The notes below the pieces were generated by a model. It saw only the letters and a program-made list of their open reading frames with translations. It had not been told where the DNA came from and did no database searches. From an uncultured Bacteroidales bacterium (GTDB lineage: Bacteria > Bacteroidota > Bacteroidia > Bacteroidales > P3), in the NCBI GenBank assembly GCA_937906975.1, contig CALCUN010000063.1, positions 1 through 32,883 on the forward strand: 32,883 bases of DNA, in the 5' to 3' direction. Below, in pieces: positions 6,594-15,525 of this stretch (positions are counted from its first letter, which is position 1; each line of letters starts with the position of its first letter). Made by a program: the position numbers and the translations under genes.

Positions 6594-7868
6594 ATGACAA
6601 GACAAGAAAGCATCAAAAGGTTAATGCAAGAAAACATTGTTTTGGCAGTTGGTTGTACAGAACCCGTTGCAGTAGCCTTGGCTGTCGCAAAAGCAAAAGA
6701 AGTAATAGGAGAACAAGTAGAGAGAATAGAAATGTATCTCTCTAAAAACATAATCAAAAATGCAATGGGAGTTGGTATTCCTGGCACAGGAATGATAGGA
6801 CTACCGATTGCAATTTCCTTAGGTATTGTTTGTGGAGATAGCAGCAAAGAATTACAAGTCTTAGACAATGCAAAAGACAATGTAGATAAAGCAAAAGAAT
6901 GGTTATCCTCTCACGAAATAAAAATTGAGGTAGCAAAAACAAGCGAAAAACTCTACATAGAATGTCGTTGTTTTGGAAGAGAAAATTATTCTAAGGTAAT
7001 AATTGCTCAAAACCACTTAAACTTTATCCATATTCAAGAAGGAGAAAACATAATCCTTCACAAAGAATTGGAAAGAGTAGAAAACGCTCAAAACAACTCA
7101 GACACCTTAGTTGTAGATACACTTTGTGCACAAGAAATCTTTGATTACGCTACAAAAACCGATATAAACTTTTTAGAATGGATATATCAAACAGCTGAAA
7201 TCAACGATAAAATTGGACAAGAAGGTCTTACAAACGACTATGGCTTAGGTATCGGAAAGCATTTAAGCAAAATAGCAGAGGGAGATATAAGAAAACAAGT
7301 AATTGCTAAGTCTTGTGCAGCCTCAGATGCAAGAATGGACGGAGCAACCCTTGCAGTATTTAGCAATTCTGGTAGCGGAAATCAAGGATTGACTTGTACC
7401 CTACCTGTTTACGAATACGGAAGACTTACAAACAAAACAAAAGAAGAAATCATTCGTGCTTTGACTCTTTCTCACCTTATGTCTATTTACATAAAGAGCA
7501 AAATCGGAAGATTATCTGCCCTTTGCGGAATTGTGAATGCGTCAATGGGTGCAGCCTCTGGCATAATTCTTTTAAAGGGTGGTAATATTTACCAAATGTG
7601 TTATGCAATTAGAAATATGATTAACACAATTACAGGTATGGCTTGCGATGGCGCAAAACCAAGTTGTGCATTGAAAGTATCTGCAGGACTAAATTCTGCT
7701 TTTGATTCCATTCTTTTGGCAATGAATAATAGAGTTGTTGATTCAACTGACGGAATTGCAGAGGGTTGTGTGGATCGTTCTATTGAAAATCTTGGAAAAA
7801 TAGGACGTTTTGCAATGGATGAAATGGATAATATGATATTAGAAATAATGGTAAATAAGGAAAAGTAA
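6594..7868 (+). CDS. L-cysteine desulfidase-like protein (UPF0597/YhaM family)
   Basis: A 424-residue cytoplasmic protein of the CdsB/YhaM (UPF0597) family, related to the alpha subunit of iron-sulfur L-serine dehydratase. Family members such as CyuA degrade L-cysteine to pyruvate, ammonia and sulfide with a [4Fe-4S] cluster. Visible hallmarks: AVGCTEPVAVALA at the N-terminus, MGVGIPGTGMIGLP, the SGSGNQGLT loop (about residues 261-270), the IGRLSALCGIVNASMGAASG segment, and MACDGAKPSCALK with two candidate cluster cysteines. GCTEP, CG and C..C cysteines are all present. It is the last gene of the surE-lpxB cluster and is followed by a strong terminator. Confidence 0.88.
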   Translation: MTRQESIKRLMQENIVLAVGCTEPVAVALAVAKAKEVIGEQVERIEMYLSKNIIKNAMGVGIPGTGMIGLPIAISLGIVCGDSSKELQVLDNAKDNVDKAKEWLSSHEIKIEVAKTSEKLYIECRCFGRENYSKVIIAQNHLNFIHIQEGENIILHKELERVENAQNNSDTLVVDTLCAQEIFDYATKTDINFLEWIYQTAEINDKIGQEGLTNDYGLGIGKHLSKIAEGDIRKQVIAKSCAASDARMDGATLAVFSNSGSGNQGLTCTLPVYEYGRLTNKTKEEIIRALTLSHLMSIYIKSKIGRLSALCGIVNASMGAASGIILLKGGNIYQMCYAIRNMINTITGMACDGAKPSCALKVSAGLNSAFDSILLAMNNRVVDSTDGIAEGCVDRSIENLGKIGRFAMDEMDNMILEIMVNKEK

Positions 7869-7883
7869 ATTTTCTCTTTACTT

Positions 7884-7933
7884 AAAAAAATAAAGCTAAG
7901 AAATCTTAAATTTTTTCTTAGCTTTATTTTTTT
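7884..7933. terminator. strong bidirectional terminator
   Basis: A perfect 20-bp inverted repeat (7884-7903 with 7914-7933) containing TAAAGCTAAG and CTTAGCTTTA, with A and T runs at both ends. It separates the convergent cysteine desulfidase-like gene and ssb. Confidence 0.9.
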
Positions 7934-7938
7934 ATTTC

Positions 7939-8424
7939 TTAGAAAGGCAAATCGCCTAATTTGGTTAATTCCGTATCTTCTGCAAGAATTTTTGATAAGT
8001 TGCTGTCTTGCTCTGAGATTGGATAGTTTTCTTCCATCAAACTATCGTATATCAAATCCGTATTAGCGTCATCTGTATTGGAACTTTGATAAGAGTGTGC
8101 TCTGTTTAAGATTTTGAAATTTTCTGCCACTATTTCTACTACTCTTTTCTTATTTCCTTCTTTGTCTTCTCTAATTCTTGATTTTATTTTGCCTTCAACA
8201 TATAGATGAGTCCCTTTTTTCAAGAATTTTTCTGCCACTTCTGCCAAACCTCTCCAACATATTACGTTATGCCATTCGGTTTCTTCTATTTTTGTACCAT
8301 CTTTGGTTTTATGTGTTTCAGTAGTAGCTAACGAAAACGAAGCTTTCTTTACATCATCAAAGGATATTATTTCTGGATCCTTTCCTAAATTGCCTATAAG
8401 TATTACCTTGTTTACTCCAATCAT
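7939..8424 (-). CDS. ssb: single-stranded DNA-binding protein
   Basis: OB-fold protein that coats single-stranded DNA in replication and repair, here 161 residues. The start at 8424 (MIGVNKVILIGNLGKDPE) was chosen because it matches the family's N-terminus. A longer frame to 8469 would run through the promoter. Typical segments: SFSLATTE, EWHNVICW, LAEVAEKFLKKGTHLYVEGK, and an acidic C-terminus ending LPF with Asp before it, the partner-binding tip. The C-terminal linker is rich in Asp, Asn and Ser. A promoter with TATCTTTG on the minus strand (8455 to 8448) lies just upstream, back to back with lysS. Confidence 0.94.
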   Translation of the reverse strand: MIGVNKVILIGNLGKDPEIISFDDVKKASFSLATTETHKTKDGTKIEETEWHNVICWRGLAEVAEKFLKKGTHLYVEGKIKSRIREDKEGNKKRVVEIVAENFKILNRAHSYQSSNTDDANTDLIYDSLMEENYPISEQDSNLSKILAEDTELTKLGDLPF

Positions 8425-8447
8425 GTCTTTTCCTTTTTTAATTTGTG

Positions 8448-8487
8448 CAAAGATACAATAAAGTTTCAATATTTTTTTTTATTTTTG
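8448..8487. promoter_or_regulatory. back-to-back promoters of ssb and lysS
   Basis: The minus strand carries TATCTTTG (8455 to 8448) for ssb. The plus strand carries TATTTTTG (8480-8487) for lysS, 28 bases before its ATG. Both fit TAnnTTTG. Clear -33 elements are not evident. Confidence 0.55.
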
Positions 8488-8514
8488 CAGTTTAATCAAA
8501 AAAAATATAATTGT

Positions 8515-10026
8515 ATGAGTTGCGAATTAAGTGAACAAGAACTATTAAGAAGACAGGCTACTGAAAAAATGCGAGAATTAGGAATAGATCCTTATCCTGC
8601 TGCTTTATATGAGGTTAATGCTAAAACAAACGAAATATTAGAAAAATTCCCTACGGATAATAGCCTATTCCAAGAGGTGAGTATTGCTGGTAGAATAATG
8701 AGTAGAAGAATTATGGGTGCAGCATCTTTTGTGGTTATTCAGGATTCTTGGGGCAAAATACAATTGTATATTAAAAGAGATGAGATTTGCGAAGGCGAAG
8801 ACAAGTCTTTATACAATACAGTCTTTAAAAAACTTTTAGATATTGGTGATATAATCGGTGTAAAGGGCTATGTGTTCGTTACACAAATGGGAGAAATTTC
8901 TATACATGTTAAAGAACTTACTGTATTGAGTAAGAGTGTGAAACCTCTTCCTGTGGTTAAGGAAAAAGATGGTGTGATTTATGATGCGTTTACTAATACA
9001 GAACAACGCTATCGCCAAAGATATTTGGATTTAATCGTAAATCCTGAGGTTAAGGACGTGTTTGTAAAACGTACTAAGATACTTAATACTATCAGAGACT
9101 TCTTTAATTCTTTCGGATACATAGAAGTGGAAACTCCTGTTTTGCAATCTATCCCTGGTGGAGCGGCTGCAAGACCGTTTATCACTCATCATAATACTCT
9201 TGACATACCTTTGTATTTGAGAATTGCAAATGAATTGTATCTAAAGCGTTTGATTGTTGGTGGATTTGAGGGTGTATATGAGTTTTCAAGAAACTTCCGT
9301 AACGAAGGTATGGACCGTACTCACAATCCTGAGTTTACTTGTTTGGAAATTTACGTTGCATACAAGGATTATTTCTGGATGATGGATTTCACTGAACAAA
9401 TGATTGAAAAAGTAGCACTTGCACTTCACGGACAAACAAAAGTTCAATTGGGTGATAAAGAAATTGATTTCAAACGTCCTTTTGCAAGAGTTTCTATGCG
9501 TGATGCTATCATGGAACACACAGGATATGACATCTACACTATGGAAGAGGAGGATTTAAGAAAGGCTTGTAAGGATTTGGGCATAGAGGTAGATGCTACT
9601 ATGGGTAAAGGAAAATTGATTGACGAAATATTCGGAGAAAAATGTGAGCATCACTATGTTCAACCTACATTCATATATGACTATCCTAAGGAAATGTCTC
9701 CTTTAACTAAGAAACACAGAAGTATTGAGGGATTAACTGAACGTTTTGAGTTATTTGTAAATGGTAAAGAATTGGCTAATGCTTATTCTGAGTTGAATGA
9801 CCCTATTGATCAATTGGAAAGATTCCAAGACCAATTGAAATTACAAGAAAGAGGCGATGATGAGGCTATGTATATCGACTATGATTTTGTTAGAGCTTTG
9901 GAATATGGTATGCCTCCTACTTCTGGAATGGGAATTGGTATAGATAGATTGTGTATGTTTATGACAAATTCTCCTTCTATACAAGATGTATTGCTTTTTC
10001 CTCAAATGAAACCTGAAAATAAATAG
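8515..10026 (+). CDS. lysS: lysine--tRNA ligase (class II)
   Basis: Charges tRNA-Lys (EC 6.1.1.6). I place the start at 8515 (MSCELSEQELLRRQ), giving 503 residues. The frame is open to 8443, but that part overlaps the promoter. It has an N-terminal OB-fold anticodon-binding domain (about residues 55-150, with SIAGRIMSRRIMG). The class II core carries motif 1 (FGYIEVETPVLQ), motif 2 (NFRNEGMDRTHNPEFTCLE) and motif 3 (GMGIGIDRLCMF near residue 480). First gene of an eleven-gene co-directional run; the S41 protease start follows five bases after the stop. Confidence 0.96.
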   Translation: MSCELSEQELLRRQATEKMRELGIDPYPAALYEVNAKTNEILEKFPTDNSLFQEVSIAGRIMSRRIMGAASFVVIQDSWGKIQLYIKRDEICEGEDKSLYNTVFKKLLDIGDIIGVKGYVFVTQMGEISIHVKELTVLSKSVKPLPVVKEKDGVIYDAFTNTEQRYRQRYLDLIVNPEVKDVFVKRTKILNTIRDFFNSFGYIEVETPVLQSIPGGAAARPFITHHNTLDIPLYLRIANELYLKRLIVGGFEGVYEFSRNFRNEGMDRTHNPEFTCLEIYVAYKDYFWMMDFTEQMIEKVALALHGQTKVQLGDKEIDFKRPFARVSMRDAIMEHTGYDIYTMEEEDLRKACKDLGIEVDATMGKGKLIDEIFGEKCEHHYVQPTFIYDYPKEMSPLTKKHRSIEGLTERFELFVNGKELANAYSELNDPIDQLERFQDQLKLQERGDDEAMYIDYDFVRALEYGMPPTSGMGIGIDRLCMFMTNSPSIQDVLLFPQMKPENK

Positions 10027-10031
10027 TTTGC

Positions 10032-11612
10032 GTGAAAAGAACTAATAGAACAATTTTAATTGTCTTTGTCTCCATCTTATTTATTATGGTGTTGGTGGAT
10101 TTGTTCCTACCAAAGGTAAATTCTATCTCTGTTTTAAACTTCAATAAGTTGGATCATGTGATGAATTTAGTTAAAACACAATATGTAGATGAGGTAAATG
10201 CAGATTCTTTGCAAGATGTGGCAATTAGAAGTTTTCTTGAAGTTTTAGATCCTCACTCTGTTTATCTGACAAGAGAAGAAATTGCAAAAGAAAACGAAAA
10301 TTTACAAGGCAATTTCGATGGAATAGGTGTACAATTTAGAATAATTGATGACACAATCGTTGTAATTCAACCCATAGTGCAAGGTCCTTCGTTTAAAGCT
10401 GGCATTATGGCAGGAGATAGAATTGTGGAGGTTGATGGAAAGAAGGTTTGCGGAAATGGAATTACAAATGAAGATGTCTTTAAACTATTAAAAGGTAAGA
10501 GAGGAACAAAGGTAAAGTTAGGAATTAAGCGTTCTAACATAGAAAAATTATTGTTTTTCACTATAAAAAGGGACGTAATTCCTATACATAGTGTGGATTA
10601 TAGCGGAATGCTTGATTCTAATACTGCTTATATTAAGCTTTCTCAATTTTCTGCTAATTCTCATCAAGAGGTTTCTTCTGCTTTGATTGATTTAAAGAAG
10701 AAAGGTATGCAGCAATTAATATTTGATTTGAGAGGAAACGGTGGTGGTTATCTCGATCAGGCTATAAATATTGCTGATGAATTTCTTTCCGATGGAGATT
10801 TGATTGTCTTCACAAAAGGAAGAGCAAAGGGACGAAACGATTATTTTGCAAGTTCAAAGGGAAGTTTTGAAAATGGAAAAATAGTTGTTCTTATTGATGA
10901 GGTTTCTGCCTCTGCTTCTGAAATTGTTGCTGGTGCATTACAGGATAATGATAGAGCGTATATTGTTGGTAGAAGAACTTTTGGTAAAGGCTTGGTGCAA
11001 GAGCAAAAAGAGTTAGCCGATGGTTCGGTTCTTCGTCTTACAGTTTCTCGTTATTATACTCCGAGTGGCAGATGTATTCAACGACCTTATACAATGGGCG
11101 ATTCTGAAAAGTATTATATGGATTTTATTGAAAGGTATGCTGATATGGAAAATAATGCTGATACTATTTCGCATACTGATTCATTGAAATACAAGACAAA
11201 GAAAGGTAGAATTGTATATGGTGGTGGTGGAATTGAGCCTGATAAGGAATTGCCTTACAATCTTTATAAAAAGAGCGATTCTTACACTATGTTATTGAAA
11301 AAGGGCTTGATTTACAAGTATTGTTTTGACTATTTGGATAAGAATAGAGAGGTTTTCTCAAAATTTGAAAGTGGTGAAGAGTTCTTAAATAGTGATATTA
11401 TTTCACCGCAACTATATCAAGATATGATAGCCTTTGCTAAAAGTCAGGATGTGAATACAAATGGTATTACCAATGACGAGAAAAAAGAAATAAAACTATT
11501 GATGAAATCTTATTTAGCTCAAAATCTTTTTGGTGATGAGTATTTTTATAAACTTTATCTTGAAATAGATGAAGATGTTCAAAGAGTAATTAATCTAATA
11601 AGTGAATTATGA
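10032..11612 (+). CDS. S41-family C-terminal processing peptidase
   Basis: A 526-residue membrane-anchored serine protease of the CtpA/Prc type, acting in the periplasm. Layout: one N-terminal membrane anchor (about residues 7-26), an N-terminal helical region with DPHSVYLTREE, a PDZ domain (about 95-180, with GIMAGDRIVEVDGK), then the catalytic domain. The nucleophile Ser is in VSASASEIVAGALQD (about residues 293-307) and the Lys is in RRTFGKGLVQEQ about 25 residues later. The frame's first start is GTG at 10032, five bases after lysS. A C-terminal region of about 130 residues follows. The 3' end overlaps purM by four bases. Confidence 0.93.
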   Translation: MKRTNRTILIVFVSILFIMVLVDLFLPKVNSISVLNFNKLDHVMNLVKTQYVDEVNADSLQDVAIRSFLEVLDPHSVYLTREEIAKENENLQGNFDGIGVQFRIIDDTIVVIQPIVQGPSFKAGIMAGDRIVEVDGKKVCGNGITNEDVFKLLKGKRGTKVKLGIKRSNIEKLLFFTIKRDVIPIHSVDYSGMLDSNTAYIKLSQFSANSHQEVSSALIDLKKKGMQQLIFDLRGNGGGYLDQAINIADEFLSDGDLIVFTKGRAKGRNDYFASSKGSFENGKIVVLIDEVSASASEIVAGALQDNDRAYIVGRRTFGKGLVQEQKELADGSVLRLTVSRYYTPSGRCIQRPYTMGDSEKYYMDFIERYADMENNADTISHTDSLKYKTKKGRIVYGGGGIEPDKELPYNLYKKSDSYTMLLKKGLIYKYCFDYLDKNREVFSKFESGEEFLNSDIISPQLYQDMIAFAKSQDVNTNGITNDEKKEIKLLMKSYLAQNLFGDEYFYKLYLEIDEDVQRVINLISEL

Positions 11613-12778
11613 GTACAGATAAATATACTTTAAGAGGTGTAAGTGCGTCAAAAGAAGATGTACATAATGCAATAAAAAATATAGACAAAGGTTTATTCCC
11701 AAAAGCCTTTTGTAAGGTTGTTCCAGATATTCTAACAGGCGATGAAAACTATTGTATTGTTATGCATGCTGATGGAGCGGGAACAAAATCTTCGCTTGCA
11801 TACGCTTATTGGAAAGAAACAGGTGATGTTTCTGTATGGAAGGGTATCGCTATTGATTCAATAGTTATGAATATTGATGATTTGTTGTGCGTAGGTATAA
11901 CTGACAATATTCTTCTTTCTTCAACAATTGGCAGAAACAAACAATTAATTCCAGGAGAAGTTATTTCTCATATCATAAATGGTACAGAAGAATTTTTATC
12001 TCAATTAAGAGATTTAGGAGTTGGTATTTACTCAACAGGAGGTGAAACTGCTGATGTGGGAGATCTTGTAAGAACTATTATTGTTGATAGTACTGTTACT
12101 GCAAGAGCTAAACGCTCCGATATTATCTCTAATCACAATATTAAACCTGGTAATGTAATTGTGGGATTGGCCTCTTTTGGACAAGCAACCTATGAAACAG
12201 AATATAATGGTGGTATGGGAAGTAATGGTCTTACTTCTGCAAGACATGATGTCTTTAATAAATCAATAGCAGATAAATATCCTGAAACTTATGATAGTTC
12301 TTTGGATAAAGATGTAGTTTATTGCGGTGGTTTAGGTTTAACCTCTCCAAGCACTGTTGAAGGTATTAGTGCAGGAAAGTTAGTTTTGTCTCCTACAAGA
12401 ACGTATGCTCCTATTTTAGCTAAGATATTAAAAGAATATCGTCATAAAATAGATGGTTTAGTTCATTGTAGCGGTGGTGCTCAAACTAAGGTATTACATT
12501 TTTTGAATGAAGGCTGTCGCGTAATTAAGGATAACTTATTCCCTATTCCTCCTTTATTCTCTATGATTCAAGAACAATCAAAAACAGATTGGAAAGAAAT
12601 GTATAAAGTCTTTAATATGGGTCATAGAATGGAAATATATACTGATGAGAATACTGCATTAGAATTGATAGAAATAAGTAAAAGTTTTAATGTTGATGCA
12701 CAAATTGTTGGTAGGGTTGAAAAAGCAGAAGGTAAAAGCGTAGAAATAATAAGTCCTTACGGCAAATTCATATACTAA
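11609..12778 (+). CDS. purM: phosphoribosylformylglycinamidine cyclo-ligase (Bacteroidetes-type)
   Basis: Converts FGAM to aminoimidazole ribotide with ATP in purine synthesis (EC 6.3.3.1). At 389 residues it is the longer Bacteroidetes form. AIR-synthase motifs: MHADGAGTKSSLAY (about residues 51-64), then IAIDSIVMNIDDLLCVG, YSTGGETADVGD and the C-terminal GLVHCSGGAQTK and FNMGHRMEIY. The first ATG overlaps the S41 peptidase stop (ATGA). No other purine gene is nearby, so it is grouped with unrelated housekeeping genes. Confidence 0.92.
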   Translation: MSTDKYTLRGVSASKEDVHNAIKNIDKGLFPKAFCKVVPDILTGDENYCIVMHADGAGTKSSLAYAYWKETGDVSVWKGIAIDSIVMNIDDLLCVGITDNILLSSTIGRNKQLIPGEVISHIINGTEEFLSQLRDLGVGIYSTGGETADVGDLVRTIIVDSTVTARAKRSDIISNHNIKPGNVIVGLASFGQATYETEYNGGMGSNGLTSARHDVFNKSIADKYPETYDSSLDKDVVYCGGLGLTSPSTVEGISAGKLVLSPTRTYAPILAKILKEYRHKIDGLVHCSGGAQTKVLHFLNEGCRVIKDNLFPIPPLFSMIQEQSKTDWKEMYKVFNMGHRMEIYTDENTALELIEISKSFNVDAQIVGRVEKAEGKSVEIISPYGKFIY

Positions 12779-12782
12779 GATA

Positions 12783-13505
12783 ATGAATCTTGGAATTTTT
12801 GTTTCTTGTTGTGTAAATCAATTTTCACCTCAAACTGCTAACAACTTATTATCTTTACTTGATGATTTGGGGTATCAAACGGATTCCCCTATTGAGCAAA
12901 CTTGTTGTGGTAAACTATTGTATGAAAATGGAGATTGGAAAACAGCAAGAGCATTAGGTGAAAGATTTATTGAGCTTTTTAAAAGCTATGATTACATAAT
13001 AGGGACTTCTAATTCGTGCATTAGTTATATAAGAAATAATTTTGGAAAACTATTTTTCAACTCTTCTAATCACAACCTTTATAAAACATTAAGAAATAAG
13101 GTAATTGATATAAGTGAGTTTTTATGTGATGTTGATAAAACAATGTCTTTTGGGTCAAATTTTCCTTATAAGGTTTATTTGCACACTAATTGTCAATCCT
13201 TGCATGAGTATAATGTTGTAAATAAAACAAGAGAAGTTTTAAAAAAGGTAAAAGGTTTAACTTTATTGGAGGGAAATCATACTGATAACTTTTGTTGTGG
13301 TTACGGAGGTAGTTTTTCAATATACAATCCGTATGTAAGCAAGGCTTTGGCCGAACAAAAAATAAAGGCTGTTTTAGATACAGGTGCAGAATATATTGTA
13401 AGCAACGATATGAGTTGCTTACTGCATTTGCAATCGTATGTAGAAAAAAACAATATTAATTTAAAGACTATTCATTTAATAGATTTATTGATGTACAACA
13501 AATAA
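12783..13505 (+). CDS. LutA-like (Fe-S)-binding protein with two CCG domains
   Basis: A 240-residue protein with the cysteine-rich (CCG) domain architecture of LutA/YkgE, subunit A of the lactate utilisation complex, also found in heterodisulfide reductase B and glycolate oxidase subunits. Two motifs are present: VSCC (residues 8-11) with EQTCCGKLLYENGDW, and HTNCQSLHEY with NFCCGYGGSFSIYNP. The SNDMSCLLHLQSY segment also fits the family. LutB and LutC partners are not adjacent: the next gene, two bases downstream, is a radical SAM protein. It may therefore work with partners encoded elsewhere or do something other than lactate oxidation. Confidence 0.85.
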   Translation: MNLGIFVSCCVNQFSPQTANNLLSLLDDLGYQTDSPIEQTCCGKLLYENGDWKTARALGERFIELFKSYDYIIGTSNSCISYIRNNFGKLFFNSSNHNLYKTLRNKVIDISEFLCDVDKTMSFGSNFPYKVYLHTNCQSLHEYNVVNKTREVLKKVKGLTLLEGNHTDNFCCGYGGSFSIYNPYVSKALAEQKIKAVLDTGAEYIVSNDMSCLLHLQSYVEKNNINLKTIHLIDLLMYNK

Positions 13506-13507
13506 TT

Positions 13508-14464
13508 ATGGAATTATCTAAGTACATTTGGGGACATAATAGGCCGTTTAACGCATATTCTAACTACTTTAAGCAAAGGTTTGGACAGAGATTACAAAAG
13601 CTATCCATAGATGCTGGTTTTACTTGCCCAAATAGAGATGGGAAAATTTCGTTTCACGGATGCTCTTTCTGTGATAACAATGCTTTTAATCCTTCTTATT
13701 GTGAAAAAACTAAGTCTATATATCAACAAATTGAAGAAGGAATTGAGTTTCATTCTTGGAGATATAAAAATGTTAAAAATTACTTAGCGTATTTTCAAGC
13801 TTATTCTAATACTTACGCCCCTTTAAATGTATTAAAAGAAAGATATACTCAGGCGCTCTCTCACCCGCAAGTAATAGGTCTTGTAATTGGTACTCGCCCC
13901 GATTGTGTTAATGATGAGATTCTTGATTATTTAGCAGAATTACAAAAGGAGCATCATATAATTGTTGAATATGGAATAGAGAGTTGTTATGATCAAACTC
14001 TTAAAAGAATAAATCGTGGTCATAGTTTTGCACAAACAAAAGAGGCTATTGAGAAAACTGCAAGCAGAGGCATAACAACAGGTGGGCATATCATATTTGG
14101 TTTGCCAGGAGAAAGTATTGAGATGATGCAAAACGAAGCTGAAATTTTAAGTTCTTTACCTTTACATTCTGTTAAGTTTCATCAATTAATTTTAGTAAAG
14201 AATACTCCTATTTTAAAAGACTATCAAGAAAATCCAAACGACTTTGTGTTCATGAAATTTGAAGAATACAAAGAATTTATGATTGACTTCTTAGAAAAAT
14301 TATCGCCGAATATTGTTATAGAACGCTTTGCAGGAGAAGTGCCACCAAGATTTCAAGCTGGTGGTTCTAATTGGGAGTTGTTAAGAAACGAAACTCTCGT
14401 TAGCAAGATAGAGCAAAGAATGATTGAAAGAAATACTTATCAAGGTAGATTATATAAACCATAA
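13508..14464 (+). CDS. radical SAM protein, YhcC/TIGR01212 type
   Basis: A 318-residue radical SAM enzyme of the YhcC family. The N-terminus YNAYSNYFK-like (FNAYSNYFKQRFGQ) and the unusual cluster motif CPNRDG...GCSFCDN (Cys at about residues 41, 53 and 56) define this group. Further motifs are VIGTRPDCV, IVEYGIESCYDQTLKRINRGH and GGHIIFGLPGES. The biochemical role of the family was long unassigned. I do not claim a substrate. The position directly before rlmN, three bases apart, hints at a tRNA or rRNA link, but this is inference. Confidence 0.9.
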   Translation: MELSKYIWGHNRPFNAYSNYFKQRFGQRLQKLSIDAGFTCPNRDGKISFHGCSFCDNNAFNPSYCEKTKSIYQQIEEGIEFHSWRYKNVKNYLAYFQAYSNTYAPLNVLKERYTQALSHPQVIGLVIGTRPDCVNDEILDYLAELQKEHHIIVEYGIESCYDQTLKRINRGHSFAQTKEAIEKTASRGITTGGHIIFGLPGESIEMMQNEAEILSSLPLHSVKFHQLILVKNTPILKDYQENPNDFVFMKFEEYKEFMIDFLEKLSPNIVIERFAGEVPPRFQAGGSNWELLRNETLVSKIEQRMIERNTYQGRLYKP

Positions 14465-14467
14465 TTT

Positions 14468-15514
14468 ATGAACAAGAAACAAAGTCTTTTTGGTAAGACA
14501 TTAGATGAGTTAAAAGAAATTTGCAAAGATTTGTCTTTACCTTCTTTTGCAAGTAAACAGATTGCCGATTGGTTATACAAAAAACAAATTTCCTCAATAG
14601 ATGAAATGACTAATCTTTCTTTAAGTGCTAGAGAAAGATTAAAAGAAAATTATGATTTTGGACTAACTCCTTATATTGATTTTATGCTCTCAATAGATGG
14701 AACTAAGAAATATCTTTATGAGTATGAGGATAATGCTTTTGTTGAGGCGGTTATGATTCCAGATAAGGATAGATATACTCTTTGTGTTTCAACACAGGTT
14801 GGTTGTAAGATGAATTGCCAATTTTGTGCTACGGCTCGTCAGGGTTTTAAAAGGAATTTATCTACTAATGAAATATTGAATATTATTAGATCGATAGATG
14901 AATATTCTCTTTTGACTAATATTGTTTACATGGGTATGGGGGAACCTTTGGATAACTATGAAAATGTTGTCAAAAGTATAGAAATCCTAACTAGTTCTTG
15001 GGCTATGGCTATGAGTCCAAAAAGAATTACGGTATCTACTTGTGGTTATCTGCCTCGTTTAAAAGATTTTTTAGATTCTACTCAAGTGCATATTGCTATA
15101 AGTCTTCACAATATGATTGCAAATGAAAGAGAAGAAATAATGCCTATTGAAAAGGCTTATAAGATTGAAGATGTTATAGAATTATTAAAGCAATATGATT
15201 GGAGCGGACAACGTCGTCTTACTTTTGAATACATAGTTTTCAAAAATCTTAATGACGATTATCGCCATATTTTCGCTCTTGTAAGTAATCTTTCTGATAT
15301 TGAGTGTAGAATAAACTTAATTAGATTTCACACTATACCAAATACAATCTTCCAACAAGCAGATGACAAAGAGATGATAAAAATTAGAGATATTTTGACT
15401 TCAAAAGGTCTAATTGCAACAATAAGAGCATCTCGCGGAGAGGACATATTGGCGGCGTGTGGTTTGTTATCTACAAAAAAGTTATTATCTTTGCCGATTA
15501 AATCAAAGAAATAA
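14468..15514 (+). CDS. rlmN: 23S rRNA (adenine-C2)-methyltransferase RlmN
   Basis: A radical SAM enzyme that methylates C2 of A2503 in 23S rRNA and A37 of some tRNAs (EC 2.1.1.192), 348 residues. Visible: FASKQIADWLYKK (N-terminal accessory domain), VSTQVGCKMNCQFCATARQGF with the CxxxCxxC cluster (about residues 114-121), YMGMGEPLDNYENV, ITVSTCGYLPRL, SLH, LIRFHTIPNT and the C-terminal methyl-carrying Cys in RASRGEDILAACGLL. The length is normal. The M6 protease gene starts 11 bases downstream. Confidence 0.96.
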   Translation: MNKKQSLFGKTLDELKEICKDLSLPSFASKQIADWLYKKQISSIDEMTNLSLSARERLKENYDFGLTPYIDFMLSIDGTKKYLYEYEDNAFVEAVMIPDKDRYTLCVSTQVGCKMNCQFCATARQGFKRNLSTNEILNIIRSIDEYSLLTNIVYMGMGEPLDNYENVVKSIEILTSSWAMAMSPKRITVSTCGYLPRLKDFLDSTQVHIAISLHNMIANEREEIMPIEKAYKIEDVIELLKQYDWSGQRRLTFEYIVFKNLNDDYRHIFALVSNLSDIECRINLIRFHTIPNTIFQQADDKEMIKIRDILTSKGLIATIRASRGEDILAACGLLSTKKLLSLPIKSKK

Positions 15515-15525
15515 ATTATTAACTT

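Noticed and set aside
8425..8469. N-terminal extension of ssb to 8469
   Set aside because: It would place the -7 box inside the coding region; MIGVNKVILIGN is the standard SSB start.
8443..8514. N-terminal extension of lysS starting at 8443
   Set aside because: The extra 24 residues are unlike LysRS and cover the promoter boxes; the ATG at 8515 gives a normal N-terminus.
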